Assembly: GCF_001659605.2 (NCBI RefSeq)
Contig: NC_035163.2
Coordinates: 33,010,158 to 33,074,157, forward strand
Source of the DNA: Manihot esculenta
Taxonomy: Eukaryota; Streptophyta; Magnoliopsida; Malpighiales; Euphorbiaceae
Length of the DNA: 64,000 nt
Direction: 5' to 3'
Shown piece after piece: positions 1 through 11,560 of this stretch. Both the position numbers and the translations under genes were made by a program. Under the pieces are notes generated by a model, which was not told the DNA's origin, searched no databases, and worked only from the letters and a program-made list of their open reading frames with translations. Positions within the stretch are counted from its first letter, which is position 1. Every line of letters begins with the position of its first letter.

Positions 1-1
1 A

Positions 2-994
2 GAACTCTCAAACTTTGATGGTAGCGACCCGGTGGGATGGCTTTCACGGGCTGACCAATATTTCTCGGTACATCGTACAACCGATGAGCAGAAAGTGGCT
101 TTGGCCTTGGTATGCATGGAAAGGCCGGCGCTGCATTGGATGAGATGGGTTAAACAACGAACGCCGACCATGTCATGGGAGAGGTTATCACTGGAGCTAC
201 TACAGAGATATGGGGGAGATGATTATGCAAGCCCTTATGAAAGATTGGCAGTAGTCAAACAGGATGGAACCGTGGAAAGTTTCTCCAATGAATTCCTAAC
301 TTGCGTGTCACAAGTACCGAGAATCACAGACCAACACTATTTGGGATATTTCCTAAATGGCTTGAAATCGGAAATAAGGGTCCGAATTCGATCCTATGAA
401 ACCACAGATTTGTTCAAAATTATGAAGTTAGCAAGAGAGATTGAGAGGGAACTCTTGCAAACATCGGAGAAGAGAGAATGGAAGGGAATTGCCGGAGAAA
501 ATAGGGTCACGCGCAGTAAAACGCATGGGTTGGGGATAATTACACCTATGGGGTTTTCACGAGCTGCTGAGTTAAACCCCTATAAGGCCCAGTCAAAACC
601 AAGTCCATCTAAAGAGCCCAAGCCACCCGATCGAGCCCTAACAGTCCATAAAACCCAACGTTTGACTTTGTCCCAATCACAGGAAAAGGGATCGACGGGG
701 GGATTTATGAAGAATCGGGGTACCAGGCAATATTCACATCAACAATTCGTTGAATTGAGAGCAAAGGGATTGTGCTATCATTGTCGTCAACCATATCACC
801 CCATGCATGAATGCCCAAACAAGACGCTGCGAGCTCTCATTGTAGGGGAAGACGAAGCTGAACCAGAAGGGGATGTTGAAGAACAAATGAGAGATGCGAT
901 AGAAGTGGAGGGGCATCTGGCCCAACTAGAGCTACCATTGTATTCTGTAGGAGGCATTTTTGGGGCTCGTACCATGAAGATTCACGGCAGTTAA
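2..994 (+). pseudogene. Ty3/gypsy gag (partial, frameshifted at its end)
   Basis: The frame is open from base 2 through the first internal methionine at base 32. The protein begins with an FDGSDPVGW segment, typical of the start of the retrotransposon gag (capsid) domain, followed by the helical capsid region to about residue 150. A zinc knuckle CYHCRQPYHPMHEC lies near bases 775-820; it is CX2CX4HX4C, the nucleocapsid RNA-binding motif. The frame stops at 994 where protease should be reached, so one indel separates gag from protease. Gag would form the particle that packages the element RNA. Confidence 0.88.
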
Positions 995-1356
995 AGGGCA
1001 ACCTCTAGTTATCATGATCGACAGTGGGGCGAGCCACAATTTTGTAGCTGATAGAGTGGCAACCCTATTACAACTACCTATCACTCCCACCACTACTTTT
1101 GGAGTCCGATTCGGAGATGGCAGAACAGAAACTTAAGGTTTGTGTTCGAAATTGCAGATTTCGATGGGTAGTTTTGAAATCCAGGAAGATTGCTGTGTTT
1201 CCACTGGGTGGAGTTGATATGATATTGGGAGTTGCATGGTTGGAGAAGTTGGGGAATGTGGAAGTAAATTGGCGTCGAATGACTATGGAATTTTTGCACC
1301 AGGGCACTTGGGTAAAGCTTCAAGGAGATTCGTCATTAACAAGGGCCATAATTTGA
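995..1356 (+). pseudogene. Ty3/gypsy aspartic protease remnant
   Basis: Just after the gag stop, another frame reads the retropepsin active-site motif DSGASHNF (about 1021-1044), the catalytic Asp region that matures Gag-Pol. A second frameshift near 1135 moves the reading into the frame of 1099-1356, which carries PLGGVDMILGVAWLE, the C-terminal retropepsin segment. The domain therefore needs two frame changes and cannot be translated as one piece. It lies directly between gag and reverse transcriptase, as expected for this family. Confidence 0.82.
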
Positions 1357-2923
1357 ATATCAGTATTACAGAAGTTAACAGAAGTAGAGTTTTATGTGGT
1401 GATCTGGGCTTCTGAGAAAGGGGAGCTATTCCACAGGATAGAATCAGAACTAAGTACAGAGCAAAAGGAACAATTACAATCCCTAATTGAGCACTTTCAC
1501 CGAAGCAACAGGGCTCCCTCCTAGAAGAGCCATTGACCACGCAATTCCGCTCCACCCGGGTTCAGCCCCCATTAGTGTGAAACCGTACCGGTACAGTCAC
1601 TGGCAGAAAGATGAAATCGAAAAGATGGTGGCAGAAATGTTGAGTGCAGGAATTATCAGGCCAAGCTGCAGTCCCTTTTTGAGTCCTGTCCTACTGGTGA
1701 AAAAGAAAGATGGTAGTTGGAGATTTTGCATGGACTACAGAGCACTTAACAAAGCCACAGTGCCTGATAAGTACCCGATTCCAGTGATTCAAGAGATGTT
1801 AGATGAATTACATAGAGCAAAGTATTTTTCGAAGATAGATCTGCGCTCGGGCTACTATCAGATTAGAGTGAAGGAAAGTGATGTGCCAAAGACTGCTTTT
1901 CGAACTCACACCAGGCATTACGAATTCTTGGTAATGCCATTCGGTTTAACAAACGCCCCAGCCAAGTTTCAAGCCACCATGAATGAAGTATTTAGGCCCT
2001 TGCTCCGACGTTGTATTCTGGTTTTTTTTGACGACATATTAATTTACAACAGAAGTTGGGAAGAACATGTACAACACTTGACAAAGGTTTTACAGATCCT
2101 ATGGGAGAACCAATTCGTGGCAAATAAGAAATCTTTCTTGGGAAGGTTGCAAGTTGAATATCTGGGCCATATAATTTCCTCCAAGAGAATAGCAATGGAT
2201 CCAGTCAAGAGCTCCAGTGTTTTGAATTGGCCGACACTAAGAAATATTAAAGGAGTGAGGGGGTTTCTAGGATTGACCGGATACTATAGACGATTTATTA
2301 AGAATTATGGAGAAATAGCAAGACCTTTGACTCAACTGCTTAAGAAGCAAACAGCGGAGAAATTCTCCTGGAATCAGCAAACTCATGGCGCTTCTGAACA
2401 GTTGAAAGCAGCTATAACCACTGCTCCAGTGTTATCAATGCCAAATTTTCAAAAAACATTTGTGTTGGAGTGTGATGCATCCGGCAAGGGGCTCGGGGCT
2501 GTGTTGATGCAAAACCACAAGCCAATTGCATTCTACAGCAAAGCCTTGTCAGAGCAAAATTTGATTAAGTCAACTTATGAGAAAGAATTAATGGCTCTAG
2601 TATTGGCAATAAGACACTGGAGACCGTACTTGATTGGGAGAAAGTTCACTGTTCATACGGATCAATGCAGCTTGAGGCACCTCTTGGATCAACCCATTAC
2701 CACCCCAGCTCAACAGCAGTGGTTAGCTAAGTTATTGAGATATGAATTCATCATTGTTTATAAACCAGGAGCAATCAACAAGACAGCAGATGCATTATCC
2801 CGAAGAGAAGAAGAAATGGAGTGTCAGATTCTTACAATGCCAGTCTGGCTGGATTTGGATAGATTAAATTCAGAGGTGTGGATGGATAAAGAGTTGCAGA
2901 AAATATTGATGGACTTGGCATAA
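1357..2923 (+). pseudogene. Ty3/gypsy reverse transcriptase and RNase H
   Basis: The long frame at 1487-2923 (478 residues) carries the reverse transcriptase landmarks in order: [43 protein letters not shown] and the catalytic FFDDILIY. It continues through the connection segment (FLGLTGYYRRFI) into RNase H (VLECDASGKGLGAVL, then FTVHTDQCSLRHLL). The stretch from 1357 to about 1486 reads protease-RT linker in a different frame, so a frameshift precedes this block. The catalytic residues in this block look intact. It ends at a stop at 2921-2923 before integrase. Confidence 0.9.
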
Positions 2924-3262
2924 GACCCAAATTCTCACCCTCACTACCAGCTGATTCAGAACAAGTTGTTCTTTCATGGAAAGTTGGTAATTCCTACTAT
3001 ATCGTCCCTTATTCCAATTCTGCTGAAGGAATTTCATTCTACTGTGGTTGGAGGACACTCTGGGGCTTATAGAACTTATAGGAGGCTGGCGGGAAATGTT
3101 TACTGGAAGGGTATGATGAAGACGGTGCAGAATTTTGTTAAAGGGTGCGAGGTGTGTCAACGAAATAAATATCAAGCTACTAATCTAGCCGGATTACTCC
3201 AACCGCTACCCATTCCTACGACAATTTGGGAAGACATCTCCATAGATTTTGTAGAAAGATAA
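2924..3262 (+). pseudogene. Ty3/gypsy integrase N-terminal zinc-binding domain
   Basis: Bases 2966-3262 encode the HHCC zinc-binding domain of integrase. The segment HSTVVGGHSGAYRTYRRL supplies the histidines and GCEVCQRNKYQ the paired cysteines. It is followed by the family-typical PLPIPTTIWEDISIDFVE. The reading ends abruptly three codons into the catalytic core, where copia sequence begins; the core resumes near 8600. This pins the copia insertion site inside the integrase gene. Confidence 0.88.
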
Positions 3263-3434
3263 TATTTGTTGTATATCACAATAGAGATTACAACCTATTT
3301 ATACATGAGAGATGGTATCTAAACAGGAAGGAAAATCAAGCCTATGATTATGCAATCTCTAAGATTAAGTAACTAACCCATCTACCAATATTTACTTCCT
3401 ATATTAACATATTTACTTCCTATAACCTATAACA
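3263..3434 (-). repeat. Copia 3' LTR remnant
   Basis: On the minus strand the polyprotein stop is followed by the purine tract TTGAGGGGGAG and then TGTTATAGG, the usual transition from polypurine tract to a 3' LTR starting with TG. A TATA-like TATAAATAGG lies about 140 bases into it (plus strand near 3296-3305). Only about 170 bases remain before gypsy integrase sequence begins, and no CA end is clear, so the LTR is probably truncated. Confidence 0.6.
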
Positions 3435-3441
3435 CTCCCCC

Positions 3442-5955
3442 TCAAGTTGGAACATAAATGTTAATCATGCCCAACTTGTTACATATATAATCAACTCGAG
3501 TTCCATTTAGAGCTTTAGTAAAAATATCTCCTAATTGTTCTCCAGATCGGATATGTCCTGTTGATATTATCTTTTGTTGGACCTTTTCACGAACAAAATG
3601 ACAATCAATCTCGATGTGTTTAGTCCTCTCGTGAAATACTGGATTGGAGGCAATGTGGATAGCTACTTGATTATCACACCACAACTTAGCAAACACCGAA
3701 TTTGTGAACCCAACTTCTTCTAATAGTTGACGTACCCACAAGACTTCACAAACGGCTTGTGCCATGGCTCGATATTCAAATTCAGCACTAGAACGGGAGA
3801 CCATATTTTGCTTTTTACTTTTCCATGAGACCAAGTTAGCTCCCACAAAAACACAATACCCAGTAGTTGACCTCCTGTCAACCTTCGAGCCTGCCCAATC
3901 AGCATCAGAAAAGCATTCAATATTTGAGTGCCCATAGTTGCCATAGAATAGCCCTCGCCCTGGGGCCCCTTTAAGGTAACAAAGAATCTGTCCCAAAGCA
4001 TCCCATTGGGCAACAGTAGGAGATGACATAAATTGACTTACCACACTCACTGAATATGCAATATCAGGACGAGTCACCGTCCAATAATTCAACTTGCCAA
4101 CTAATTTTCTATTCCTTTCAAGATCTGCAAATGGCTCACTGTCTGTGGTAAGTTGAAGGTTAGGGGTCATTGGGGCACTACAAAGCTTAACACCCAATTT
4201 TCCTATTTCTGCTAACAAATCAAGAATATATTTTCTTTGAGACAAGAAGATGCCTTTCTTACACCACATAACTTCGATTCCCAAGAAATATTTCAATGAA
4301 CCCAAATCCTTTATATGAAACTGTGTTTTAAGAAATTCTTTTAGGGATGTGATGCCAGCAATATCACTTTCTGTGATAACGATATCATCCACATATACTA
4401 CAAGCAGAATTACTCCACTATCAAAATTTCTATAAAACACCGAGTGATCACACTTACTCATTTTCATTCTAAACTGTTGGATCACCTCACTAAACCTGTC
4501 AAACCATGCCCAAGGACTCTGTTTCAAGCCATAAAGAAATTTTCGAAGTCTACAAACCTTGCTTGACTCCCCCTGAGCAACAAAACTAGGTGGTTGCTCA
4601 ATATAAACCTCCTCCTGAAGATCACCATGAAGAAAAACATTTTTAACATCTAGTTGATGCAAAGGCCAATCATGTGTAGCTGCCAAGGAAATAAACAATT
4701 GAACAGATGCGAGCTTAGCAACTGGGGAAAATGTATCAGAATAGTCAACTCCATAAGTTTGTGCATAACCTTTGGCCACTAAACGGGTCTTGAGGCGAGC
4801 AACAGATCCATCAGAATTTACTTTTACTGCAAACACCCATTTGCACCCAATAGCCTGCTTTCCTGGGGGCAAGGACATCAACTCCCAAGTACCATTAGTG
4901 TTAAGGGCCATCATTTCCTCTTTTATTGCAGCACGCCAACCAGGATGGGACAAAGCCTCAATAATAATTTTGGGAACTGAAATAGAATCTAAAGCAGTGG
5001 CAAAACAACGAGAAAAAGAGGATAATTGATCATAAGAGACACAAGCTGAAATAGGATAAGTGCAAGTACGTTTACCTTTGCGAAGAACAATGGGTAAATC
5101 CAAATCAGACAGTGAAGGATCAGTGGGAGCAGGATCTATCGATGAAGAAGCGGGTAGCGGAGCGCAGTCAGAGTCCTCTAAGCGTCTGGAATACACATGA
5201 AAGATGGGAGGGTGACCTGGCACATGAGCGAAAGGTGTAGGAGTAGTCTGAGGAGATAGAGAGCGAACAGTGTATAACAAAAGGTCATCTTCTTCACCTG
5301 GGGTGTTATAAACAGAGGATGGCGGAAAAAACGGAGTGGACTCAAAGAATGTTACATCTGCAGACACAAGGTACCGATTCAGATCAGGAGAAAAACAACG
5401 ATATCCTTTTTGACATCGAGAGTAGCCAAGGAAGACACATTTGAGTGATTTGGGATCCAATTTAGTAACCTGTGGACGAACATCACAAACAAAACAAGTA
5501 CACCCAAAGATACGTGGCTCAATAGGAAACAAAGATTTAGTGGGAAACAAAATATTATAAGGGATATCACCATGAAGGATGGAGGAAGGCATGCGATTAA
5601 TCAAAAAACAAGCAGTGGATACAGCCTCAGTCCAAAAACATTTAGGTACTTTCATTTGTAATAAGAGGGCTCTGGCTACTTCAAGAAGATGTCAATTTTT
5701 TCTTTCGGCAACTCCATTTTGTGAAGGAGTGTCAACACAAGAGGACTGATGAAGAATCCCTTTTTGTAACAAATAAGATTGAAATTCCCCAGAGAGATAC
5801 TCTTTAGCATTATCACTTTGCAATATACGAATGGGAACATTGAATTGGGTTTGGATTTCAGCATAAAACGCACAAAAGATAGAAAATAATTCTGAACGAC
5901 TCTTCATTAAAAATAACCAAGTAGTACGAGAGAAGTCATCAACAAAAGTAACAAA
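3442..5955 (-). pseudogene. Copia integrase C-terminal part, RT and RNase H
   Basis: The minus-strand frame 5655-3442 (737 residues) starts inside the integrase C-terminal region. It then carries reverse transcriptase (GCKWVFAVKVNSDGSV, the catalytic YVDDIVI near 4380-4400, QRKYILDLL) and RNase H (CFSDADWAGSKVDRRSTTGY, WCDNQVAIHIASNP, SGEQLGDIFTKAL). The integrase core (DNAKEYLSGEF, SQNGVAERKN) lies at 5690-5950 in the same frame. It is cut by a TGA near 5690 where relatives have Arg, and by a TAG at about 5955. Apart from these stops the enzyme motifs are intact. Confidence 0.9.
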
Positions 5956-6729
5956 CTACTTAAAGCCAGACTTAGACACAGTAGGACAAGGACTCCAAAC
6001 ATCTGAATGTACTAACTCAAAGGGGGATGAAGCCCGTTTATTGACTCGAGATACTGAAGACAATCGATGATGTTTGGCAAATTGACAAGACTCACAATCT
6101 AAAACAGACAAAGAATGAAACTGTGGATATAACTTCTTCATAGCTGAGAGAGAAGGATGCCCCAAACGACAATGAACATCAAAAAGTGTTAAACGCGTGG
6201 AACATGCAAGTGATCTAGGTAGTTGCTGATCCAAGACGTAGAGACCCTCTGACTCGCACCCTCTACCAATAATCTGCTTCGTCGAAAGATCCTGAAAAAT
6301 ACAGTGATCAGGAAAGAATGAGACACAACAATTCAATGCACGAGTGAGTTTACTAACAGAAAGCAAATTAAATGCGAATTTAGAGAGACATAACACAGAG
6401 GATACAGAAAGGGAAGGGGTTAAGTTGACACGACCAGAACCCATGACAAAAGATTTAGTACCATCAGCAAGAGTAACATAAGAAGTCGATGCATGAGACT
6501 CAAGATTGGACAAAAGGGTAGAATTACTTGACATATGATCAGTAGCACCAGAATCAATAACCCATTTGGAAGATGAAGACACAAGACATGCAGTAGAGTT
6601 ACCTGACTCGGCAATTGCAGTGATAGAGGAGGAATTAGAGGATTTCAGAGATGCCTGGTATTGGGTGAATTGTGCATACTCATCTTCAGATATCAAAATC
6701 CCCTGATCTGAAGGGGCCTCAACTGCCAT
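5956..6729 (-). pseudogene. Copia protease and GAG-pre-integrase domain
   Basis: The frame encodes the copia protease motif WVIDSGATDHMSS (about 6525-6570), followed by the GAG-pre-integrase segment with HCRLGHPSLSAMKKL and CESCQFAKHHR, which binds zinc at the integrase N-terminus. It reaches ELVHSDVWSP, the start of the integrase core, and ends at a TAG directly before FVTFVDDFSR in the same frame. One base change would explain the stop. Neighbouring gag lies upstream on the minus strand. Confidence 0.88.
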
Positions 6730-8371
6730 ATGCGCAATTTGTATGTGCTGATTCTTATTCTGTAGTTTTTGACATGTCTTCTTAGTATGTCCTGGTTCGC
6801 GGCAGTAATAACAAATGATTCCTCCTGAGTCAGAAGTAGAACCTGTTTCCCCAGAACGCTGAGATCTTTTACCAGCATTAAAACCTCCCCTTTGCTCACC
6901 ACTATTATTCTGTCTGCCACTGTCATTGCGGCTAACAAGGGTACTAGTGGGGTGTGAAGCATGGTTTTAAATCGCGGTCGTGGCCACGTTCGCAGTCGTG
7001 GTCACGGATAACGGAAACAGACCTGTAACGGCCATAACGTAACGGTAACGGCCTGGCGCTATGCAAATTTTTTTAAAAAATTTGCAAAGTTCATAAATAA
7101 AATGATATTGATTAGATTTAATTCAGAACAATGTATACAAATGCATAATAAACATAAATATATAAAATATAGATTATTTAACTTCAGTTAAACATCATAT
7201 AGTTTAAAATATGAAAAATCAATATAATCTTTATAGATCGAGTAAACTAATAGCTCAAAGTAAAATTTTAACTCAAAACTAACACTTTAATCCACAAAAA
7301 TTTACAAAAAAAAGGAAAAAAAACAACAATTAAAAACTAAAATAGATAAAATTTAACCAACTCTTTAGAAGAAATAAGATTGGAAATAGAGTAGTTTATA
7401 ATTATCTAAGTTTATACGAGAAATATGCAGGAAAGATTGAAATTTGAAAGAGAAAGGGTAGAGAAAACTTAAAAAATAGTTTTTGAAGCTGCCGAAAAGT
7501 GTAGAAACTAAAAAAAATGAGAATAGGGAGCAGAATATAAAGGATATAAAAAAATTTTAATTATTGATAACGGCCCTTACCATTATATAACGGTCGGTAA
7601 CAATCGTTACCGTTACGCAATGGCCGTAACGGCCATTACGCCTGCAAATCAACAGGGGCCGTTGTATAACGGGATAACGGGTAACGGCCCCTCCAAAACC
7701 CGTTACATAACGGTCGTTACGTAACGTAACGACCGTTATTTAAAACCATGGTGTGAAGGAATTGGAGATTCTGTACGCAATACCCTAGTGAACACAACAT
7801 GTAACGATGATATTTCAGAGTCAGAAAGAATATGAGATTTAGCTATCTCAAACTCTGGAGGGAGACCTGCAAGAAAGCTCATAACAACCATTTGCTCTCG
7901 TTGAGCTTGTTGAGTTTTTACATCTGTACTAAAGGGCATCAATACATTAAGTTCTTCATAAACTCTTTTAAAATCCATAAAATAGGATGTCAAAGTTCTA
8001 TCATGTTTCTGGACTCGGTAAAACGCCTTACACACATCATAAATACGAGAAATATTCCCTTTGCCAGGATACAGAAATTCTAAATATTCCATTAATTCTT
8101 TAACAAATTCACAGTGATTAATAAGACTAATCACCTCACTATGAATAGAATTGCGAATCTGCAAAAATAAACGAGCATCATCCCTCATCCAATCTCTACG
8201 AGTTTCATTAGTTGGAGGATCCTTGGTAAGATGATCATCCATTGCAATACTTCATAAATAAATACGGATAGTCTTACTCCAATCTAAAAAATTAGATCCA
8301 TTTAATTTGTGTTCCGTGATTTTAGTCATCACAAGAATCACATCAGTTACAGTGGTTTTAACTTCAGCCAT
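6730..8371 (-). pseudogene. Copia gag, interrupted by a hAT-like element
   Basis: Gag starts at the minus-strand ATG near 8371 (MAEVKTTVTDV), continues through KLNGSNFLDWSKTIRIYL and reaches a TGA at 8252 where an Arg codon is expected. It resumes in the same frame (SIAMDDHLTKDPP) to about 7751. The hAT-like element interrupts it from 7750 to 6960. The reading then continues to the zinc knuckle CYYCREPGHTKKTC near 6775-6815. Two independent lesions, one nonsense and one insertion, inactivate it. Confidence 0.85.
6960..7750. mobile_element. hAT-like non-autonomous DNA transposon (791 bp)
   Basis: The ends are a perfect 13-bp terminal inverted repeat, CATGGTTTTAAAT at the left and its reverse complement at the right. 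The element is flanked by an exact 8-bp target duplication, GTGTGAAG, at 6952-6959 and 7751-7758. Eight-base duplications are characteristic of the hAT superfamily. Both subterminal regions are dense in GTAACG/CGTTAC and AACGGCC motifs, as hAT transposase-binding subterminal repeats often are, and the interior is AT-rich. No transposase frame is present. Its position in copia gag makes it younger than the copia insertion. Confidence 0.85.
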
Positions 8372-8599
8372 CAGAACAACCAACCCAAAACAATCAAAAT
8401 AGCAAAGGATCAGAAGAACAGTACCGGTGAACAGTACCGTGAACGGTACATGTGAACAGTGCCGATGAACAGTACCAAATAAAACACCTCCACCCAACAC
8501 CCGAACGGCAAACAAACCTCAGATCTGACAAGGGGTCGGTGTGGCGACTCCAGTGATGATGAGATCCAAATGTTACCCTTTATGGATAATCCAAATGAA

Positions 8600-9684
8600 C
8601 GGAGCCATCCCTTTTCAGCTAAAGTGGTTGCTGAGGTGTTTACCAAGGAGGTTGTAAAGCTGCATGGTATACCCCAATCCATAGTAAATGATCGTGATCC
8701 CATATTTTTTAGTAATTTCTGGCAGGAGCTGTTCAGTATGCAGGGAACTCAATTGAAAATGAGCACATCTTACCATCCAGAAACGGATGGGTAGACAGAG
8801 GTCTTAAACTGATGCCTAGAGACCTATTTGCGTTGCTTTTCTTCAGAGCAACCACGCCAGTGGAGCAAGTACCTACATTGGGCTGAATACTGGTTCAATA
8901 CCAACTTCCATGCTTCTACGGGTTCAACCCCTTTCGAGGTGGTGTATGGGAGACCACCACCTTCCATTGTTAAATTTCTGTCAGGTGAAATAAAGGTGGG
9001 GCAGTAGCCCAAGAGTTGAAAGACAGAGATGAGATTTTACGCCAGCTGCAGTACAATCTAAAAAGGGCTCAACAGAAGATGGTTAAGGCAGCTAACAATC
9101 GTAGGAGAGATGTGAACTTTGAAGTTGGAGAGTGGGTTTATTTGAAATACAGACCCCACAGGCAGGTTTCTATGCAATCCGGGGTGTTTCCTAAACTCCC
9201 AGCACGTTACTATGGGCCATTCAAGATAATTGCAAAAATCGAGAAGGTGGCTTATAAACTACAACTACCAGAAGGAGCTAGGGTGCATCCTGTTTTTCAT
9301 GTCTCTCTACTCAAGAAAGCAATAGGAGACAGCTTGGCATCAGTCCAAATTCCACAGGATTTCAAATATGAAAATCTACCTTTCGAGCCTGTCGCAATAC
9401 TCCAATTTTGGGAATTGAAGGAAGGGGCTGGGGCAAAACAGCAAGTCCTTGTGCAATGGAAGGGATTTTCTGAAGAAGAAGCTACTTGGGTTGAACTTGA
9501 AGAATTCCAGAATCAATTTCCAAATTATGACCTTGAGGACAAGGCCAAAGTCAATGAAGGAAGTATTGATAGAGATTGTCTGCAATTGGGTCGTCCTGTA
9601 GCCACAGATGGGCTGGGACAAATGAATGTATATTCTAGAAGAAAATTAAAAGGGATCATAAGCACCGCAGAGATATTCCAGTAG
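8600..9684 (+). pseudogene. Ty3/gypsy integrase core and chromodomain
   Basis: The gypsy integrase core resumes with HPFSAKVVAEVF, then VNDRDPIFFSNFW (second catalytic Asp region) and SYHPETDG, followed by an in-frame TAG where most relatives have Gln. Later parts change frame. The frame at 9016-9684 (222 residues) holds the integrase C-terminal region ([24 protein letters not shown]) and a chromodomain VLVQWKGFSEEEATWVEL. This places the element among the chromoviruses, whose chromodomain tethers integration to chromatin. The end of the protein lies at 9684. Confidence 0.88.
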
Positions 9685-10231
9685 TATAGGAGGTCGTTAC
9701 AGCAGCGGAAATAAAGGGAAAGGACAGGACATATGGCAGGGAGAGAAAAGGAGCAATCATTAGTGTAATGAGTATATATCATAGGAGAGGAGAGAGAATG
9801 GGTGTGCGGTATTTTCATTTTCTTCAGCATATGCTGGGCAGGGAATTTCAGAGAGAGGGAATTCTTTGAGTGATCTGTCAAGAAGGGGGAAGTTAGAGTA
9901 TTTCAGCTATCAGAAATACCACAATTTTCTCTGTTATACCTATTTCTGCAAGTTAGTTCCTTAAAGGCTCCATCAGATTCCATTTCCATGACTTGTAAAT
10001 TTTCAAGAATGATGAATGGGAAATAGCAAAAAGGCAAAGAAAGAAATCCATATCCTATGATGCAGAAAAGAACAAAAAAATATATTCAACTCGACATTTT
10101 CATTATTTCTAGTCGTTTTCTACAGCATTTGATGGTCATTTTCTAGACATGGAGCACCAATTTTACTGCCGTTTCCTAGTTTCCATTATTCATTCTTGAG
10201 GACAAGAATGATTTCAAGAAGTGGAGAACGT
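9685..10231 (+). other. Gypsy 3' untranslated region
   Basis: Between the chromodomain stop and the probable 3' LTR there are about 550 bases with no coding frame that I recognise. It ends with a modest purine-rich stretch (AAGAAGTGGAGAACG) that could be a polypurine tract. Nothing else is seen in it. Confidence 0.5.
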
Positions 10232-10482
10232 TGTGATAAGGACAATAAGAGGTGGTCTTGTGGGTTGACATTGTAATAAAAAGCATAGTATGGAAGTTAC
10301 TAGAGTTAGCTAGAAATTAATTAGTGAAGTGGCAAGAGCAGTTATGATTGGTTATTTCTCTTCTTATTTTATTATTTTATTCGTTTCCTTCTCTCTGTCT
10401 TTTCACTGCTTATTTCTCTTCTTATTTTATTCTTTCTTCTATATTCTCACTATAGTGAACAGTAGATTTCTGCTACACAACA
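10232..10482 (+). repeat. Probable 3' LTR of the gypsy element
   Basis: The segment begins TGTGATAAGG directly after a purine-rich stretch and ends near CTACACAACA, just before an unrelated gag fragment. TG and CA termini and its placement behind the chromodomain gene support a short 3' LTR. The matching 5' LTR is outside the window, so the limits cannot be confirmed by comparison. Confidence 0.5.
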
Positions 10483-10488
10483 TGATGA

Positions 10489-10992
10489 TTGGTTCGGTAT
10501 TGGAATAGAGGGAGGAAAAATTCTTGGAAAGGACATGAGAAAGGAATCCGTGAAAGATTTGGAGATCCTGGAATGGAAGTCATTGCAGAGGAATTTATGA
10601 AATTAAGACAAGAAGATCCCTTGGAGGAATACCAAGATTCATTTGAAGCCTTGAGAATTAGAATGGAAAGTGTGATGCCTGCATTAATGGAAGCTTTTTC
10701 CTCATCTGGGTTTATTGAAGGGTTAAAAGATGAAATACAGTTGGTAGTGAGGATGTTTATACCTACCACATTGACTCAAGCAATTGAGATTGCTAGGCTA
10801 CAGAATCAATTGCTGGTTACCAAGAAGTTTAAACCCTTGAATAGAACCTTTTCTATGCCCAGTAGATCTACTATGCCTCCTAATTCTTCTTTTTCCTCAT
10901 CCAAAATCCTATTAAGCCTGCCCTCTAGACCCCAAAATCCTGACCAAAACCTTAAGTCAATTCCATTACTGTTGAAGAATTTGAGAATCTGA
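10489..10992 (+). pseudogene. Fragment of another Ty3/gypsy gag
   Basis: A 167-residue frame with the capsid-domain pattern IRERFGDPG, EEFMKLRQEDPLEEYQDSFEAL and GFIEGLKDEIQ, typical of retrotransposon gag. It differs clearly from the gag at 2-994 and has no zinc knuckle or protease after it. The gypsy element to its left probably inserted into, or lies next to, this older copy. Confidence 0.75.
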
Positions 10993-11163
10993 GAATATTA
11001 TTTCTCTAATATGAATTACAAGCCATTTGCATCTCTATTTATACAAGAGCAATTATGTCTAACTAGGAAGATTTAGAAGAAAGGAAACAAATAAAACCTT
11101 TACGATTAGGAACTAAATTTCTGCCTAATCAATATCAACAAATCTGCCTAATTAATTTCACCA

Positions 11164-11560
11164 AAACTCTTCAAGTTGGTGTATAGAAATCACACAGGCT
11201 CAACTTACAAACCAAGGTATGATAGGTTTTATTGCTAAGACCTTTAGTAAATACGCAACTAGCTGCTCATTTGAAGTCACATGTACTAAGCTCAAAACAC
11301 CACCTGTTAGCTTTTCTATAGTAAAGTGTCAAACAATCTTTATGTACTTGTTTCAGTCATGCTATACAGGGATTTAACCATATTGATGACAGCTTTATTG
11401 TCACAAACCAAGGATAATTTGTCCTTTCTTAAGGATTTCAATTCCTCTAATGATCTATGCAACCACAAAAGCTCACAAACACCTAAAGTCATAGCTCCAT
11501 ATTCAGTTTCAAAACTTAATCTAGCAACTCCACTTTGCTTCTTGTTCCTCCATGTTAAAT
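11164..11560 (-). pseudogene. Copia RNase H fragment
   Basis: Read on the minus strand, this segment encodes a copia RNase H tail: SWRNKKQSGVARLS, FETEYGAM, CELLWLHRSLEEL and LVCDNKAVINM, interrupted by stops. It ends near 11164 in a CTTGAAGAG stretch like the polypurine region after copia genes. Its 5' part is abruptly replaced near 11560 by the oppositely oriented copia C-terminus. Confidence 0.7.

Larger units (their letters stand above)
3263..8600 (-). mobile_element. Ty1/copia retrotransposon inserted in the gypsy integrase
   Basis: A minus-strand element with the copia domain order (gag, protease, integrase, RT, RNase H) and near-continuous coding capacity. A 3' LTR remnant with a preceding polypurine tract is present at the low-coordinate end. 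At the other end the gag leader runs almost straight into gypsy integrase sequence: no 5' LTR and no tRNA-Met primer-binding site is visible. The host element also lacks about 30 codons at the junction. The insertion was therefore trimmed by a later deletion, or arose by an unusual event. The coding region has only a few stops, so this element is younger than its gypsy host. Confidence 0.85.
1..10482 (+). mobile_element. Decayed Ty3/gypsy chromovirus, 5' end outside window
   Basis: An LTR retrotransposon read in the order gag, protease, reverse transcriptase, RNase H, integrase zinc finger, integrase core and chromodomain, which is the Ty3/gypsy order. The open frame continues upstream of base 1, so the 5' LTR, primer-binding site and gag start lie outside. 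The element is split between about 3262 and 8600 by a minus-strand copia element. Roughly 30 codons at the start of the integrase core are missing at the split. Frameshifts near 990, 1135 and 1480, and a stop in the integrase core, make it a relic. It shares no close sequence with the long-LTR elements right of 37.7 kb. Confidence 0.9.

Noticed and set aside
8570..8602. Start of the 74-residue frame (MLPFMDNPNERS) as real integrase sequence
   Set aside because: This part does not match integrase; gypsy similarity begins only at about 8603. It is probably junction sequence.
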